Assembly (NCBI GenBank): GCA_910575435.1
Contig: CAJTGI010000003.1
Location: 271,545 to 335,544, forward strand
Reading direction: 5' to 3'
Length of the DNA: 64,000 nucleotides
DNA from: Clostridiaceae bacterium
GTDB lineage: Bacteria > Bacillota > Clostridia > Lachnospirales > Lachnospiraceae
Part shown: positions 1 through 8,980 of the stretch, piece by piece
How the letters are laid out: each line of letters begins with the position of its first letter
Numbering within the stretch: the first letter of the stretch is position 1
Program-made: the position numbers and the translations under genes
Notes under the pieces: generated by a model
Seen by the model: the letters and a program-made list of their open reading frames with translations, nothing else
The model's database searches: none
What the model was told of the DNA's origin: nothing

Positions 1-506
1 GCAATGCCCTGAACCTGTCCCGATTCGGAGATAGCAGTTTTGATGCGGCATTGCTTTTTGGCCCCATGTACCATCTCTATACCAGGGAGGATAAGCTGCG
101 GGCGCTGGGGGAGGCCAAGCGGGTCGTGAGGGGCGGGGGCCTGATTTTCGTGGCCTACTGCATGAATGAATACTGCATCATTACCCATGGCTTTCGGGAC
201 AATTATATCAGGGAGAGCATTGGGCGGGGAAAGGTGCGGGAGGATTTCGCTACTGTGTCCTCCGAGGAGGATTTGTACGACTATGTGCGCCTGGAGGAGA
301 TTGACAGCCTGGTGGAGGAGGCGGGGCTTCAGAGAATCCAGATCATCTCCGCGGACGGCCCGGCAAATTATATGCGACAGACCCTGAATGCCATGGATGA
401 GGAGACTTACGGCCTTTTTTTGCAATATCATCTGGCCACCTGCGAGCGGCCGGAACTTCTGGGGGCGGCGGCCCATACCCTGGATATCCTGCGCTGTGAA
501 AAATAG
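1..506 (+). CDS. Class I SAM-dependent methyltransferase, C-terminal part
   Basis: The frame is open from the first complete codon (bases 3-5) to a TAG at 504-506, so the start lies outside the window and about 167 residues are visible. The segment FDAALLFGPMYHL matches the motif IV/V region of class I Rossmann methyltransferases, and EAKRVVRGGGLIFVAY matches the strand after it. The N-terminal SAM-binding glycine loop is missing from view, so substrate cannot be judged. A short hairpin follows the stop. The family call is fairly safe; the substrate is unknown. Confidence 0.75.
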   Translation, partial: NALNLSRFGDSSFDAALLFGPMYHLYTREDKLRALGEAKRVVRGGGLIFVAYCMNEYCIITHGFRDNYIRESIGRGKVREDFATVSSEEDLYDYVRLEEIDSLVEEAGLQRIQIISADGPANYMRQTLNAMDEETYGLFLQYHLATCERPELLGAAAHTLDILRCEK

Positions 507-508
507 CC

Positions 509-535
509 GGCAAGAACTGCTTGCCATATTTATTT
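509..535 (+). terminator. Terminator-like hairpin after the methyltransferase gene
   Basis: GGCAAG (509-514) pairs with CTTGCC (520-525) around a 5-base loop, three bases after the stop codon, followed by a T-rich stretch. The stem is short, so this is a modest candidate. Confidence 0.45.
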
Positions 536-639
536 CTGTGAATTGTGTTTTTCTGTTTTTTGCATTCTGCCAGGTTTGGAATCTGTGCTTTGCCTATGCA
601 TAGAATCTGCGATTTTGCACATGCTAAATTTTGGAGTAT

Positions 640-731
640 CGCCATCAGTGGCGGGTAAGAGAACCGGAATCTTATGTGCATGTACAATGATTCTGATCTA
701 TTTCTAGAAACCGCCATGAATGGTAACGGTG
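640..731 (+). repeat. Interspersed palindromic repeat, family B, copy 1
   Basis: This contains a perfect hairpin CGCCA-TCAG-TGGCG (640-653). Bases 663-731 then read almost like 10671-10736: a GAATC...GATTC hairpin around TGTGCA/TGTACA, then TTTCTAGAAA, then TGAATGGTAAC. The two copies are about 75-80 percent alike by eye. It lies directly before the family A element upstream of ldh. The rest of 507-811 holds no convincing reading frame. Confidence 0.55.
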
Positions 732-740
732 TATCAGATT

Positions 741-803
741 GTTGTGCCTGGGGCATGGCGCGCTACGTGCGCATTTAGGCCTGCAGGCAACAGAAAGGCA
801 TGG
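741..803 (+). repeat. Gene-start palindromic element, family A, copy 1 (before ldh)
   Basis: GTGCCTG...CAGGCAAC form the outer arms and GCGC...GCGC the inner arms of a hairpin, with GAAAGG at 793-798. The start codon of ldh chosen here (812) is exactly 13 bases after GAAAGG. Related copies with the same spacing precede frr, uppS and the reverse-strand YdjI-like gene, and one with 12 bases precedes the SGNH gene. Confidence 0.65.
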
Positions 804-811
804 GGATTAGT

Positions 812-1768
812 ATGGAGCAGAGTAAAGTGAATTTGAGGAAAGTGGCCATGATTGGCTGCGGATTTGTGGGTTCTACATCAGCGTTCAGCCTGATGCAGAG
901 CGGCTTGTTTTCTGAGATGGTCTTGCTGGACGCAGACCATGACCGGGCAGAGGGGGAGGCGCTGGATATCAGCCATGGCGTACCCTTGGCCAGCCCGGTG
1001 AAAATCTACGGGGGCACTTATGATGATATCGTGGACGCCGCCATCATCATAATAACTGCCGGGGCAAACCAGAAGCCGGGGGAGACCAGGCTGGATTTGG
1101 TGAAAAAGAATGCGGAGATATTTAAGAGCATCATCCCGGAGATTACGAAGAGAAATTGCCAGGGCATTTTGCTGATCGTATCCAATCCCGTGGACATTCT
1201 CACCCAGGTGGCCTTAAAAATCAGCGGCTGGCCCAGAAATCGGGTGATTGGCTCCGGGACGGTGCTGGATACTTCCCGGCTGAAGCACCTTCTGGGGGCC
1301 CATCTTGGGGTGGACAGCCGAAGCGTCCACGCATTTATTATAGGAGAGCATGGGGACAGCGAGATTGCCGCGTTCAGCAGCGCCAATGTATCCGGCATTC
1401 CCGTCCACGAGTTCTGCGAGCTTCGGGGATTTTACCATCACGAGAAGGAGACGGCGAAGATTGCCCAGAGGGTGAAAGACAGCGCCTATGTGATTATCGA
1501 GAAGAAGAAGGCCACCTACTACGGCATTGCCATGGCGGTGAAAAGGATTTGCGAGGCGATTCTGAGGGATGAGAAATCAATTCTGCCGGTATCTTTTATG
1601 ACAGAGGGGGCTTACGGCATCAGGGACGTGGTGCTGAGCATGCCGGCCATCGTGGGGAAAAATGGGGTGGAGATGCAGGTGCCCATCGCCCTGAATACGG
1701 AAGAATTGACAAAATTGCAGGATTCTGCCAAATTGCTCCAGGAGATTATGAATGGCTTGGATGTGTAA
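812..1768 (+). CDS. ldh: L-lactate dehydrogenase
   Basis: This enzyme reduces pyruvate to L-lactate with NADH in the cytoplasm and regenerates NAD in fermentation. The 318-residue product begins with the nucleotide loop IGCGFVGS. The substrate loop reads AGANQKPGETR, whose Gln marks lactate rather than malate dehydrogenase, and GEHGDSE carries the catalytic His. Length is normal for the family. An in-frame ATG at 800 is possible but sits one base after GAAAGG. The ATG at 812 keeps the 13-base spacing seen in the other repeat-led genes and is preferred. The gene stands alone, with its own palindromic leader. Confidence 0.93.
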   Translation: MEQSKVNLRKVAMIGCGFVGSTSAFSLMQSGLFSEMVLLDADHDRAEGEALDISHGVPLASPVKIYGGTYDDIVDAAIIIITAGANQKPGETRLDLVKKNAEIFKSIIPEITKRNCQGILLIVSNPVDILTQVALKISGWPRNRVIGSGTVLDTSRLKHLLGAHLGVDSRSVHAFIIGEHGDSEIAAFSSANVSGIPVHEFCELRGFYHHEKETAKIAQRVKDSAYVIIEKKKATYYGIAMAVKRICEAILRDEKSILPVSFMTEGAYGIRDVVLSMPAIVGKNGVEMQVPIALNTEELTKLQDSAKLLQEIMNGLDV

Positions 1769-1900
1769 AAGGTGCCAAGTCTTCCATAGCACTTGAAAAG
1801 ACTATGTGCAGCCCATAGCTGATTATCATGTGTGGAACATTACAGTCGCACCTCAGAAATTGGGAAAATGAATAATAAAAAATCCGCAGTTAGGGGGAAA

Positions 1901-1929
1901 TTGTCTGGCAATTCTGGGAAAAATATAGT
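1901..1929 (+). promoter_or_regulatory. Sigma-A-type promoter of the REC-GGDEF-EAL gene
   Basis: TTGTCT (1901-1906) and TATAGT (1924-1929) are separated by 17 bases and lie about 45 bases before the start codon. The region 1769-1973 otherwise shows only an AGTCTT/AAGACT inverted repeat just after ldh. Confidence 0.6.
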
Positions 1930-1973
1930 ACACTGTCTGTGAATGGTAACGAATGGAAAAAGGAGGTAGTCGT

Positions 1974-4925
1974 ATGAGTGACCTTTCATTGATGCAGTGG
2001 AAGGATTTGCAGAATACTATTGCCACTGCGGAGCAGATTTTTGATGTGGTGCGTCTGGTAGATCCGCTGAAAGCGTGCCTGGTAGAGATTGACGAAGATG
2101 GCAACATGCGGGACAGGGAGCAGGAAAAATGCTTTTCTGCCTGGAAGTTTGCGTCCCGGTGTAGCAACTGCACCAGCCTCTGCGCTTATGATCGGGAGTG
2201 CATGGTATCCAAGACGGAGAAACTGGGGAGTGGCGCATACCATGTTCTTTCCTATGCCCTGGAAGTGGAAGACTGCCTGCAGAATCGTAGGAAATTGGTT
2301 CTTGAGATGCTGTCTGAGACCCTGCCGGAGGAAGAGCGGCACAAGGATGCGGTTCTGGTGGTGGATGACCAGGATGTGAACCGATTGATTATACGCAGAA
2401 TATTGGAAAAGAATTACCATGTGATCGAGGCGGCAGACGGCAAGGCGGCACTGGAGGTGCTGGAGGAGAATTACCAGCGGATCTCGGCCGTGGTGCTGGA
2501 TTTGGTGATGCCTAAATTTGACGGCTATACCACCCTTCGCTTTATGCGGTGCGATTCCAGGTTTTCAAATATTCCCGTGCTTGTGACTACGGGAGACGGG
2601 GAGCGCAAGACAGAGAAAAAGTCTTTGGAGGCGGGGGCTTGGGATTTCATACCCAAGCCAGTCAACAAGGACACGCTGGAACTGCGCCTGAAAAATATTA
2701 TTGGCAGGAGTCAGTTCGACTATCAGAAGACGGAACAGTATATGGCGGAGCATGACCGCCTGACGGGATTGTACAATAGGAGCAAGTTATTTGACGAGGT
2801 GCGCGTGAGCATGGTGGAACGGGAGAAGGAATTCGCCTTCCTGCGGGTGGACTTAGATAGATTCCGCCTGTACAATGCATTTTTCGGAGAGCAGGAGGGG
2901 AATCGGCTTCTGCTTTTTCTGGCCAACTTGATTCGGGAGGAAACGGAGAATCTGGAGGGGGCAGTCTGTGGCAGGATAGAGGCAGATGTTTTTGCGATGT
3001 TTTGCGTGCATGAAGAGGAGAAGGTTGCCCGTCTGCAGCAGCAGATCGTTGCTGGCTTGAAAGAATATAATGAGGCATATTACATTCAGCCTTCCATCGG
3101 GGTTTACCTGCTGGGGGAGGAGGATATTCCCGTGGAGGAGATGTATGACCGGGCCTCCATGGCGGCGGAGAGCTGCAAGCATAAATATATGGAAAATATC
3201 GCTTACTACGATGAGAAGATGGCCCGCAGGATTCTGGGGGAGCAGGAAGTGATGAATGAGGCCGAGCGGGCCCTGGAGACGGAGCAGTTCGAAGTATACC
3301 TGCAGCCCAAGATTCACATGAAGAGCGAGGAGATGTGCGGGGCGGAAGCGCTGTGCAGATGGAGGCATCCAGAGAAGGGCGTAATCTCCCCCGGCAAATT
3401 CGTGCCAGTATTTGAGAACAATGGCTTTATTGGGAAGTTGGATTACTATATGTGGGAGAGGACTTGCCAGTTGCTTCGCAGATGGCTGGATAGGGGACTG
3501 AAGCCGGGACCGATCTCGGTAAATGTTTCTAGGGCCAACCTATATCATCCAAACTTGCTGGCGAATCTGATGAACCTTCTGCACAAGTATGAGATTCTCC
3601 CGGAACTGCTGCAGCTGGAACTGACGGAGAGCGCCTTTATGGATGACCAGGAAATGATGATCCAGAAGGTGGAGCAGTTGCAGCAGAATGGCTTCACCGT
3701 GCTGATGGATGACTTCGGGAGCGGATATTCCTCCCTGAATACGCTGAAAGATATCCCGGTGGATGTCTTAAAGGTGGATATGAAGTTTCTGGGGGCGGGA
3801 ACTGGAGACGGGGACGATAAGAGCGAGCGGATTTTGGCTTCCATTGTCCGCATGGCTGCCTGGCTTGGGCTGGAAGTCATCGTAGAGGGGGTTGAGACCG
3901 GGGTACAGAGGAATTTCTTGGAAAATATCGGATGTGAATACGCCCAGGGATATTTCTACTCCAAGCCCATGCCTTGGCAGGAATATGAGGAGATGCTCCA
4001 GGAGATAAAGAATCATCCCAGAAAGGAGGAGAAAGGGGAATTTTCTGGGATTTTGGATGAAATCTGGGATATGAATGGGGAACTGGAGAGAGTCTTCTTT
4101 ACCATGACGGAATCGGCGGCATTGTTTCGCTATAATGGCAAAGAAATTGAACTTTTGAAATGCAATGGGGAATTTGGAAGAATGTTTGGGTATGAGGGCA
4201 GGCTCATCGAGGGCGGCGACCGATATGTGCCAGACAATTACGTGGCCAGCATCCGCAAGAGTTTTGGCGAATGCGCCTCTGAGAGAAAGATGGCGGCCTG
4301 TGATTTTCTCAGGATTGAGAAAAGGGGAGAGAATAGCTGGTATCGCATCAGGCTGCAGTATGTGACGAAGATGGAGGAAAACCATGTAATTATGGCGGTG
4401 GTGCACAATATCAGCCAGGAGAAGATGCTGGAGCAGGAAGTGCGCAGGTATAAGCTGTTCTCCCAGAAAAAGAAAGTCCAGGCCAAGATGCTGGTGGTGG
4501 ATGATTCCAGCATCAGCCGTTTTGCGGCCAAGGAACTCTTTAAGGATCGCTTTGAGATATTGGAGGCGGCAGATGGGAAAGAGGCGATACATATACTGTC
4601 CCAGCACTACAAGGATATTGCCATCATTCTTCTGGACATGATTATGCCTGTGATGGATGGAAGGCAGTTCCTGGAACTGAAAAATTCTACAGAGCGGTAT
4701 GAGGATATCCCGGTAGTCGTGGTGTCGGCGGATGACAGGACGGAGCGTCAGATCGATATGCTGCAGAACGGGGTGAATGATTACGTGACTAAGCCCTTTG
4801 TGCCAGAGATCGTGGAGCGGCGGGTGCTGAATGTGATTGAGTATAACAGCCGTTTCCGCTCCATGCTAAAGGAGTATCAGAAGAATGCCCTGCCTGTGCG
4901 GTCATCCCATCAGAATGGGGATTAG
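1974..4925 (+). CDS. Multidomain response regulator with degenerate GGDEF and intact EAL (c-di-GMP phosphodiesterase)
   Basis: This 983-residue cytoplasmic signalling protein probably breaks down c-di-GMP under control of phosphorylation. Order by eye: an N-terminal domain with a Cys cluster (CSNCTSLC near residue 65), a receiver with LDLVMP (acceptor Asp near 174), a GGDEF fold whose signature is lost (RIEADVF), an EAL domain with GAEAL near 456, LELTES and DDFGSGYSSL, a PAS-like stretch, and a second receiver with LLDMIMP near 887. The EAL catalytic residues look intact, so hydrolysis is likely and cyclase activity is not. The start is ATG 1974, after AAAAAGGAGG; an upstream ATG at 1953 overlaps that ribosome site. 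The Cys-rich N terminus could bind metal or sense redox state, which is inference. No histidine kinase is adjacent. Confidence 0.85.
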   Translation: MSDLSLMQWKDLQNTIATAEQIFDVVRLVDPLKACLVEIDEDGNMRDREQEKCFSAWKFASRCSNCTSLCAYDRECMVSKTEKLGSGAYHVLSYALEVEDCLQNRRKLVLEMLSETLPEEERHKDAVLVVDDQDVNRLIIRRILEKNYHVIEAADGKAALEVLEENYQRISAVVLDLVMPKFDGYTTLRFMRCDSRFSNIPVLVTTGDGERKTEKKSLEAGAWDFIPKPVNKDTLELRLKNIIGRSQFDYQKTEQYMAEHDRLTGLYNRSKLFDEVRVSMVEREKEFAFLRVDLDRFRLYNAFFGEQEGNRLLLFLANLIREETENLEGAVCGRIEADVFAMFCVHEEEKVARLQQQIVAGLKEYNEAYYIQPSIGVYLLGEEDIPVEEMYDRASMAAESCKHKYMENIAYYDEKMARRILGEQEVMNEAERALETEQFEVYLQPKIHMKSEEMCGAEALCRWRHPEKGVISPGKFVPVFENNGFIGKLDYYMWERTCQLLRRWLDRGLKPGPISVNVSRANLYHPNLLANLMNLLHKYEILPELLQLELTESAFMDDQEMMIQKVEQLQQNGFTVLMDDFGSGYSSLNTLKDIPVDVLKVDMKFLGAGTGDGDDKSERILASIVRMAAWLGLEVIVEGVETGVQRNFLENIGCEYAQGYFYSKPMPWQEYEEMLQEIKNHPRKEEKGEFSGILDEIWDMNGELERVFFTMTESAALFRYNGKEIELLKCNGEFGRMFGYEGRLIEGGDRYVPDNYVASIRKSFGECASERKMAACDFLRIEKRGENSWYRIRLQYVTKMEENHVIMAVVHNISQEKMLEQEVRRYKLFSQKKKVQAKMLVVDDSSISRFAAKELFKDRFEILEAADGKEAIHILSQHYKDIAIILLDMIMPVMDGRQFLELKNSTERYEDIPVVVVSADDRTERQIDMLQNGVNDYVTKPFVPEIVERRVLNVIEYNSRFRSMLKEYQKNALPVRSSHQNGD

Positions 4926-4988
4926 CGGGGGGCGTTTTGCCGGGCAATAGGGAGTTCGTAATAATATGATAAAATAGGAGAGATATTT

Positions 4989-5624
4989 GTGAGAGTAGAC
5001 AGAGAGAAACTGTGCCTGTATGCGGTGACAGACAGGCACTGGCTGGGAGAGGATACGCTGGAGCATCAGGTGGAGCAGGCCATACTTGGCGGTGCCACAT
5101 TTGTTCAGTTTCGGGAAAAGCAGCTGCAGGGCGAGGAATTGCTGGAGCAGGGGCGGCGGGTGCTGGAGGCGTGCAGGAGATATCAGGTGCCTATGATTGT
5201 GAATGACGATGTATCTCTGGCCATTTCCCTGGATGCGGATGGCGTCCATGTGGGACAGGGAGATATGCAAGTGCAGGAGGCCAGGAGAATGCTGGGGCCG
5301 GAAAAGATTATCGGAGTGTCTGCCCACAATGTGGAGGAGGCCCTGGAGGCGCAGAGAGATGGGGCAGATTATCTGGGGGCGGGAGCAGTGTTTGCCACGG
5401 GTACCAAGAGAGACACCAGCGCCCTTGCTAGGGAGACATTGAAGGAGATTTGCCAATCTGTGGAGATTCCCGTGGTTGCCATCGGGGGCATTGACGTCTG
5501 CAATGTGGCCAGCCTGGCGGGGACGGGAATCGGGGGAGTAGCAGTAATCCACGGAATCTTTGGCAAGGAGGATGTACGGCAGGGGGCAGCTGAGCTGAAA
5601 GGGCTGTTAAAAACCTTCCTGTAA
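4989..5624 (+). CDS. thiE: Thiamine phosphate synthase
   Basis: ThiE joins HMP pyrophosphate and thiazole phosphate to give thiamine phosphate. The 211-residue TIM-barrel protein has the family signatures VQFREKQL, MIVNDDV, DGVHVGQGD, GVSAHN and VVAIGGI, with the Gly-rich phosphate loop near the C terminus. It starts with GTG after AATAGGAGAG. It is followed 18 bases later by a HAD phosphatase gene, and thiD lies further down, so this is a thiamine salvage/assembly unit. No TPP riboswitch was recognised upstream. Confidence 0.93.
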   Translation: MRVDREKLCLYAVTDRHWLGEDTLEHQVEQAILGGATFVQFREKQLQGEELLEQGRRVLEACRRYQVPMIVNDDVSLAISLDADGVHVGQGDMQVQEARRMLGPEKIIGVSAHNVEEALEAQRDGADYLGAGAVFATGTKRDTSALARETLKEICQSVEIPVVAIGGIDVCNVASLAGTGIGGVAVIHGIFGKEDVRQGAAELKGLLKTFL

Positions 5625-5642
5625 GCAACATAAGAATGGAGA

Positions 5643-6308
5643 ATGAAAATGATGACGGGGGCAATATTTGATGTGGACGGTGTGTTATTGGATTCTATGT
5701 CTGTGTGGGGAGAGATTGATGCCCAGTACCTGATTCGGCAAGGCAAGACCCCGGATGCAGATTTGTCCCAGGTACTGCTTTCGATGCATATGAGGGAGTC
5801 TGTGGAGTACCTGCGGGACAGATATGAGTTGCCATGGAGCTGGGAGGAAATCTTGGGTCAGATCGTTGAGATGATGGAGGAGTATTACACCCATATCATT
5901 CGGCCCAAGGAGGGAGTTTTGGAACTTCTGAAAGCATTGAAAGAGAGGGGAGTTCCGGTGACGGTGGCCACTGCCGGGGATAGGAAGCTGGCCAGTGCGG
6001 GGCTTTTGAGCGGAGGCTTGCTGCCCTATATAGACGCGCTGTTTACCTGCGAGGATGTGGGCCGGGGGAAGGACAGCCCTGACGTGTATCTGGCGGCATT
6101 GGAAAGCATGGGCACGGAACGTGGCAGTACCTGGGTGTTTGAGGATTCCCTTCACGGGATTCTGACTGCCGGGAGGGCGGGTTTTCCCACCGTGGGCGTC
6201 TATGACCGAGCCAGCGAGGGAAATAATGGGAAGATTAGAGAGAGCTGTACATATTACCTAAAGGGCTTTGAGGCGTGGGAGGATTTTTTGAGGGAAGCAT
6301 TTGCTTAG
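5643..6308 (+). CDS. HAD-superfamily phosphatase in the thiamine unit
   Basis: The 221-residue protein opens with FDVDGVLLDS, the DxDx(V) phosphatase motif I of HAD subfamily IA, with a helical cap and later FEDSLHG as motif IV. VTVATAG is the motif II region. It resembles beta-phosphoglucomutase-like phosphatases and should remove phosphate from a small metabolite. Its place between thiE and thiD suggests a thiamine-related phosphate ester as substrate, but that rests on context only. Confidence 0.8.
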   Translation: MKMMTGAIFDVDGVLLDSMSVWGEIDAQYLIRQGKTPDADLSQVLLSMHMRESVEYLRDRYELPWSWEEILGQIVEMMEEYYTHIIRPKEGVLELLKALKERGVPVTVATAGDRKLASAGLLSGGLLPYIDALFTCEDVGRGKDSPDVYLAALESMGTERGSTWVFEDSLHGILTAGRAGFPTVGVYDRASEGNNGKIRESCTYYLKGFEAWEDFLREAFA

Positions 6309-6364
6309 TGGCAAATGGTGTTTAGTAGCGTGTATGGTAGGGATAGCCGTGGAGGAGGGATAAG

Positions 6365-7261
6365 ATGCGGGTGTTAATGATTGGGAATATGAAGCAGATG
6401 GAATTTTTATATTCCTGGATGGAAATATCTACAGAGGTATTTGAAATTGATTTGGTTGTTTCGGAGGATGCCACGTCTTCGGATTTGTTTTCCTGCGACA
6501 TAAAATCAATAGTAGAACTCAATGACATTTCCTTGGATTTTGATATTTATTTCTTGTGCAGTGAGTTAGAAGATCAATATAGGGGAATATTATCTTTATT
6601 GGGGGTGAAGGAAAATACAATCAAGAAAGCTGACCAGATCTGCGAATTTTTAACGCCGGCAATGCGCATGGAATATTATAAGAAGAGTATCGTGGAGGCA
6701 TATCACGGAAATAATTTCAAAGATTGTGTCAAGATTGGTGATTTTACATACGGGACGCCTACTATCATTGATTATGGTTGCGGGACGAAGGTCACTGTTG
6801 GAAAGTTTTGCTCCATTGCCCAGAGGATTACGATCTTGCTTGGGGGAGAACACAACCTGGATTGGTGCACGACCTATCCGTTCAATAGCATGATGGTGGA
6901 GTTTTCGGATATCACGGGGCACCCGAAATCAAAGGGCGATGTGAAGATTGGCAATGATGTTTGGATTGGGTCCGATGTGAAAATTATTTCGGGAGTTACC
7001 ATTGGCGATGGAAGCGTCATTGCTGCAAATGCGTGCGTTACGAAGGATGTGCGTCCCTATACGATTGTTGGCGGGGTTCCCGCAAGAGTAATCAAAGAGA
7101 GATTTGACAGGGATATCGTAGAGAAATTCATGGAAATGAAATGGTGGGATTGGGATGAGGAACTTATTTATGAAGCGGTTCCCTTGCTGCAAAGCAGTTC
7201 GTATGATGAACTCTATGATTTTTATCAGCGCAATGTATTGGGAATGAAGGGGTCGGAATGA
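6365..7261 (+). CDS. Left-handed beta-helix acetyltransferase (CatB/XAT-like)
   Basis: The C-terminal half carries hexapeptide repeats (VKIGNDVWIGSDVKIISG, VTIGDGSVIAANA) and ends VGGVPARVIKERF, typical of CoA-dependent O-acetyltransferases of the CatB/VatD type. LGGEHNLDW contains the likely active-site His. The first 100 or so residues form an extra domain that I cannot assign. It starts at ATG 6365 after GAGGAGGG. Its base composition is more AT-rich than its neighbours, and it sits between thiE-HAD and thiD, so it was probably inserted into the thiamine unit. The substrate is unknown. Confidence 0.8.
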   Translation: MRVLMIGNMKQMEFLYSWMEISTEVFEIDLVVSEDATSSDLFSCDIKSIVELNDISLDFDIYFLCSELEDQYRGILSLLGVKENTIKKADQICEFLTPAMRMEYYKKSIVEAYHGNNFKDCVKIGDFTYGTPTIIDYGCGTKVTVGKFCSIAQRITILLGGEHNLDWCTTYPFNSMMVEFSDITGHPKSKGDVKIGNDVWIGSDVKIISGVTIGDGSVIAANACVTKDVRPYTIVGGVPARVIKERFDRDIVEKFMEMKWWDWDEELIYEAVPLLQSSSYDELYDFYQRNVLGMKGSE

Positions 7262-7297
7262 ATTGGATGATTGGATGAGTTTGGAGGAGGCAGCGAG

Positions 7298-8131
7298 ATG
7301 GCAGGGATGAGGACGGCCCTCACCATCGCAGGGAGCGATTCCAGCGGCGGGGCGGGGATTCAGGCAGATATCAAGACGATGATGGCAAATGGGGTGTATG
7401 CCATGAGTGCCATCACGGCACTGACGGCGCAAAATACCATGGGGGTGGAGGCGATCATGGAGGTGACGCCGGAATTTCTGGGAAAGGAATTGGACTGCGT
7501 ATTCCTAGATATTTTTCCCGATGCCATCAAGGTGGGCATGGTTTCCAGCAGTGGTCTGATCCAGGTGATTGAGGAGAAAATCAGGGCCTACCATGGGAAA
7601 AACCTGGTGGTTGACCCGGTGATGGTGGCTACCAGCGGTTCCCGGCTGCTGGAGGAGGGAGCCATCGGACAGTTGGAGAAACTCTTTCCCCTGGCCCGGG
7701 TTATTACGCCAAACATCCCCGAGGCGGAATTGCTTCTGGGGGAGAGGATTGCCGGAAGGAAGGACATGGAGCAGGCAGGAGAATCCTTGGGAAAAAAGTA
7801 TGGCTGCGGCGTGCTGGTAAAGGGAGGCCATGCCCTGGAGGATGCCAACGACTATCTCTGGGAGGATGGACGGGGGATGTGGTTTCAGGGAGAGCGGGTG
7901 GACAATCCCAATACCCATGGCACCGGATGCACTCTCTCCAGCGCTATCGCGTCAAATCTGGCAAAGGGAAAGTCCCTGTCCCAGGCGGTGGCGGATGCCA
8001 AGGGGTATCTTTCCCGGGTTTTGGGGGCGATGCTGGATTTGGGCAGGGGGAGCGGCCCGATGAATCATGGGTTGTTCAGAGATTGTTCACAATCATCTGA
8101 TATACTGTCTCTTGGCAAGTGTTGGAACTGA
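7298..8131 (+). CDS. thiD: Hydroxymethylpyrimidine/phosphomethylpyrimidine kinase
   Basis: ThiD phosphorylates HMP and HMP phosphate for thiamine synthesis. The 277-residue ribokinase-fold protein shows ALTIAGSDSSGGAGIQADIK at the N terminus, DPVMVATSG in the middle, and the catalytic anion-hole motif NTHGTGCTLSSA near the C terminus. GGAGGAGG at 7283-7290 sets the start at ATG 7298; a TTG at 7271 upstream is too early. It completes the thiE-HAD-thiD unit. Confidence 0.93.
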   Translation: MAGMRTALTIAGSDSSGGAGIQADIKTMMANGVYAMSAITALTAQNTMGVEAIMEVTPEFLGKELDCVFLDIFPDAIKVGMVSSSGLIQVIEEKIRAYHGKNLVVDPVMVATSGSRLLEEGAIGQLEKLFPLARVITPNIPEAELLLGERIAGRKDMEQAGESLGKKYGCGVLVKGGHALEDANDYLWEDGRGMWFQGERVDNPNTHGTGCTLSSAIASNLAKGKSLSQAVADAKGYLSRVLGAMLDLGRGSGPMNHGLFRDCSQSSDILSLGKCWN

Positions 8132-8149
8132 GGATCGAGGAGGTGCCAA

Positions 8150-8980
8150 GTGTTTGGATATGTACAGCCGCGCAAGCCAGAGCTGAAGATCAAGGACTAT
8201 GAGGTATACCGTGGTTTCTATTGCGGCCTGTGCTATGTGCTGAGAAAGAAATATGGCTTTTTGGGGCAGATGACCCTGACATACGATATGACCTTTCTGG
8301 TGATTTTGCTGTCCTCCGTCTACTCTGCGCCTTTGGAGAGGAAGAGGATGCGTTGCGCGGCTCACCCGGGGAAGAAGCATTTGCGCCTGTACAATGAGAT
8401 GACGGACTATGCCGCCCATATGAATATGATTCTCTCGTATTATCACTGGAAGGATGACTGGGAGGATGAGGCATCGGGAAGGGCATGGCTGGGAATGGGG
8501 CTGTATCTGGGGAAGAAGAACCGGGCGGCGGGAAAGTACCAAGAGCGGGAGGAAGGCATGGCATCCGCCTTGGAACGCTTGACGGAATTGGAGCGGCTGG
8601 AGGAGTCGGATATTTTTCGTCTGGCAGACTGCTTTGGAGATCTGATGAAAGTGCTCTTCTGTTACAAAAATGATGCCTTGACAGATTATTTTGCTGAGAT
8701 GGGGTATCATCTGGGGAGGTTTATCTATGTGATGGATGCCATAGATGATCTGGAGGAGGATGAGCGGAAGGGACGATTCAATCCCCTCTTGCATCACAGG
8801 GAGCGGCCGGATTTCATGGAGTGGGTATCGGAAATCCTGCTGGACGAGATGTCGGCGGCGGGTGCGGCCTACCAGAAGTTGCCATGCGTTGAATATTCTG
8901 ATATATTAGGCAATATACTCTATGCGGGTGTTTGGAATAAATTTGATGAAATCGCACAGGGACAGGAGAAGGAGGAATAA
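8150..8980 (+). CDS. DUF5685 family protein
   Basis: This 276-residue, mostly helical protein starts with GTG after GAGGAGGTG. It has the family features YCGLC at residues 24-28, a long helical body, and two Asp-rich segments: DDWEDE at about 102-107 and DAIDDLEEDERKG at about 196-208, followed by NPL. The second segment recalls the DxxxD motif of squalene/phytoene synthases, raising the possibility of an isoprenoid-synthase-like fold. No function is established to my knowledge. Its stop is immediately followed by a J-domain gene, so the two are almost certainly co-transcribed. Confidence 0.8.
   Translation: MFGYVQPRKPELKIKDYEVYRGFYCGLCYVLRKKYGFLGQMTLTYDMTFLVILLSSVYSAPLERKRMRCAAHPGKKHLRLYNEMTDYAAHMNMILSYYHWKDDWEDEASGRAWLGMGLYLGKKNRAAGKYQEREEGMASALERLTELERLEESDIFRLADCFGDLMKVLFCYKNDALTDYFAEMGYHLGRFIYVMDAIDDLEEDERKGRFNPLLHHRERPDFMEWVSEILLDEMSAAGAAYQKLPCVEYSDILGNILYAGVWNKFDEIAQGQEKEE

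Noticed and set aside
800..811. ATG 800 as start of ldh, and likewise ATG 12656 for frr
   Set aside because: Each lies one base after GAAAGG. The ATG 13 bases after GAAAGG is the one shared over all clear copies of the element.
3768..4607. 279-codon reverse frame inside the REC-GGDEF-EAL gene
   Set aside because: It is a shadow of a well-supported forward gene and has no domain content.
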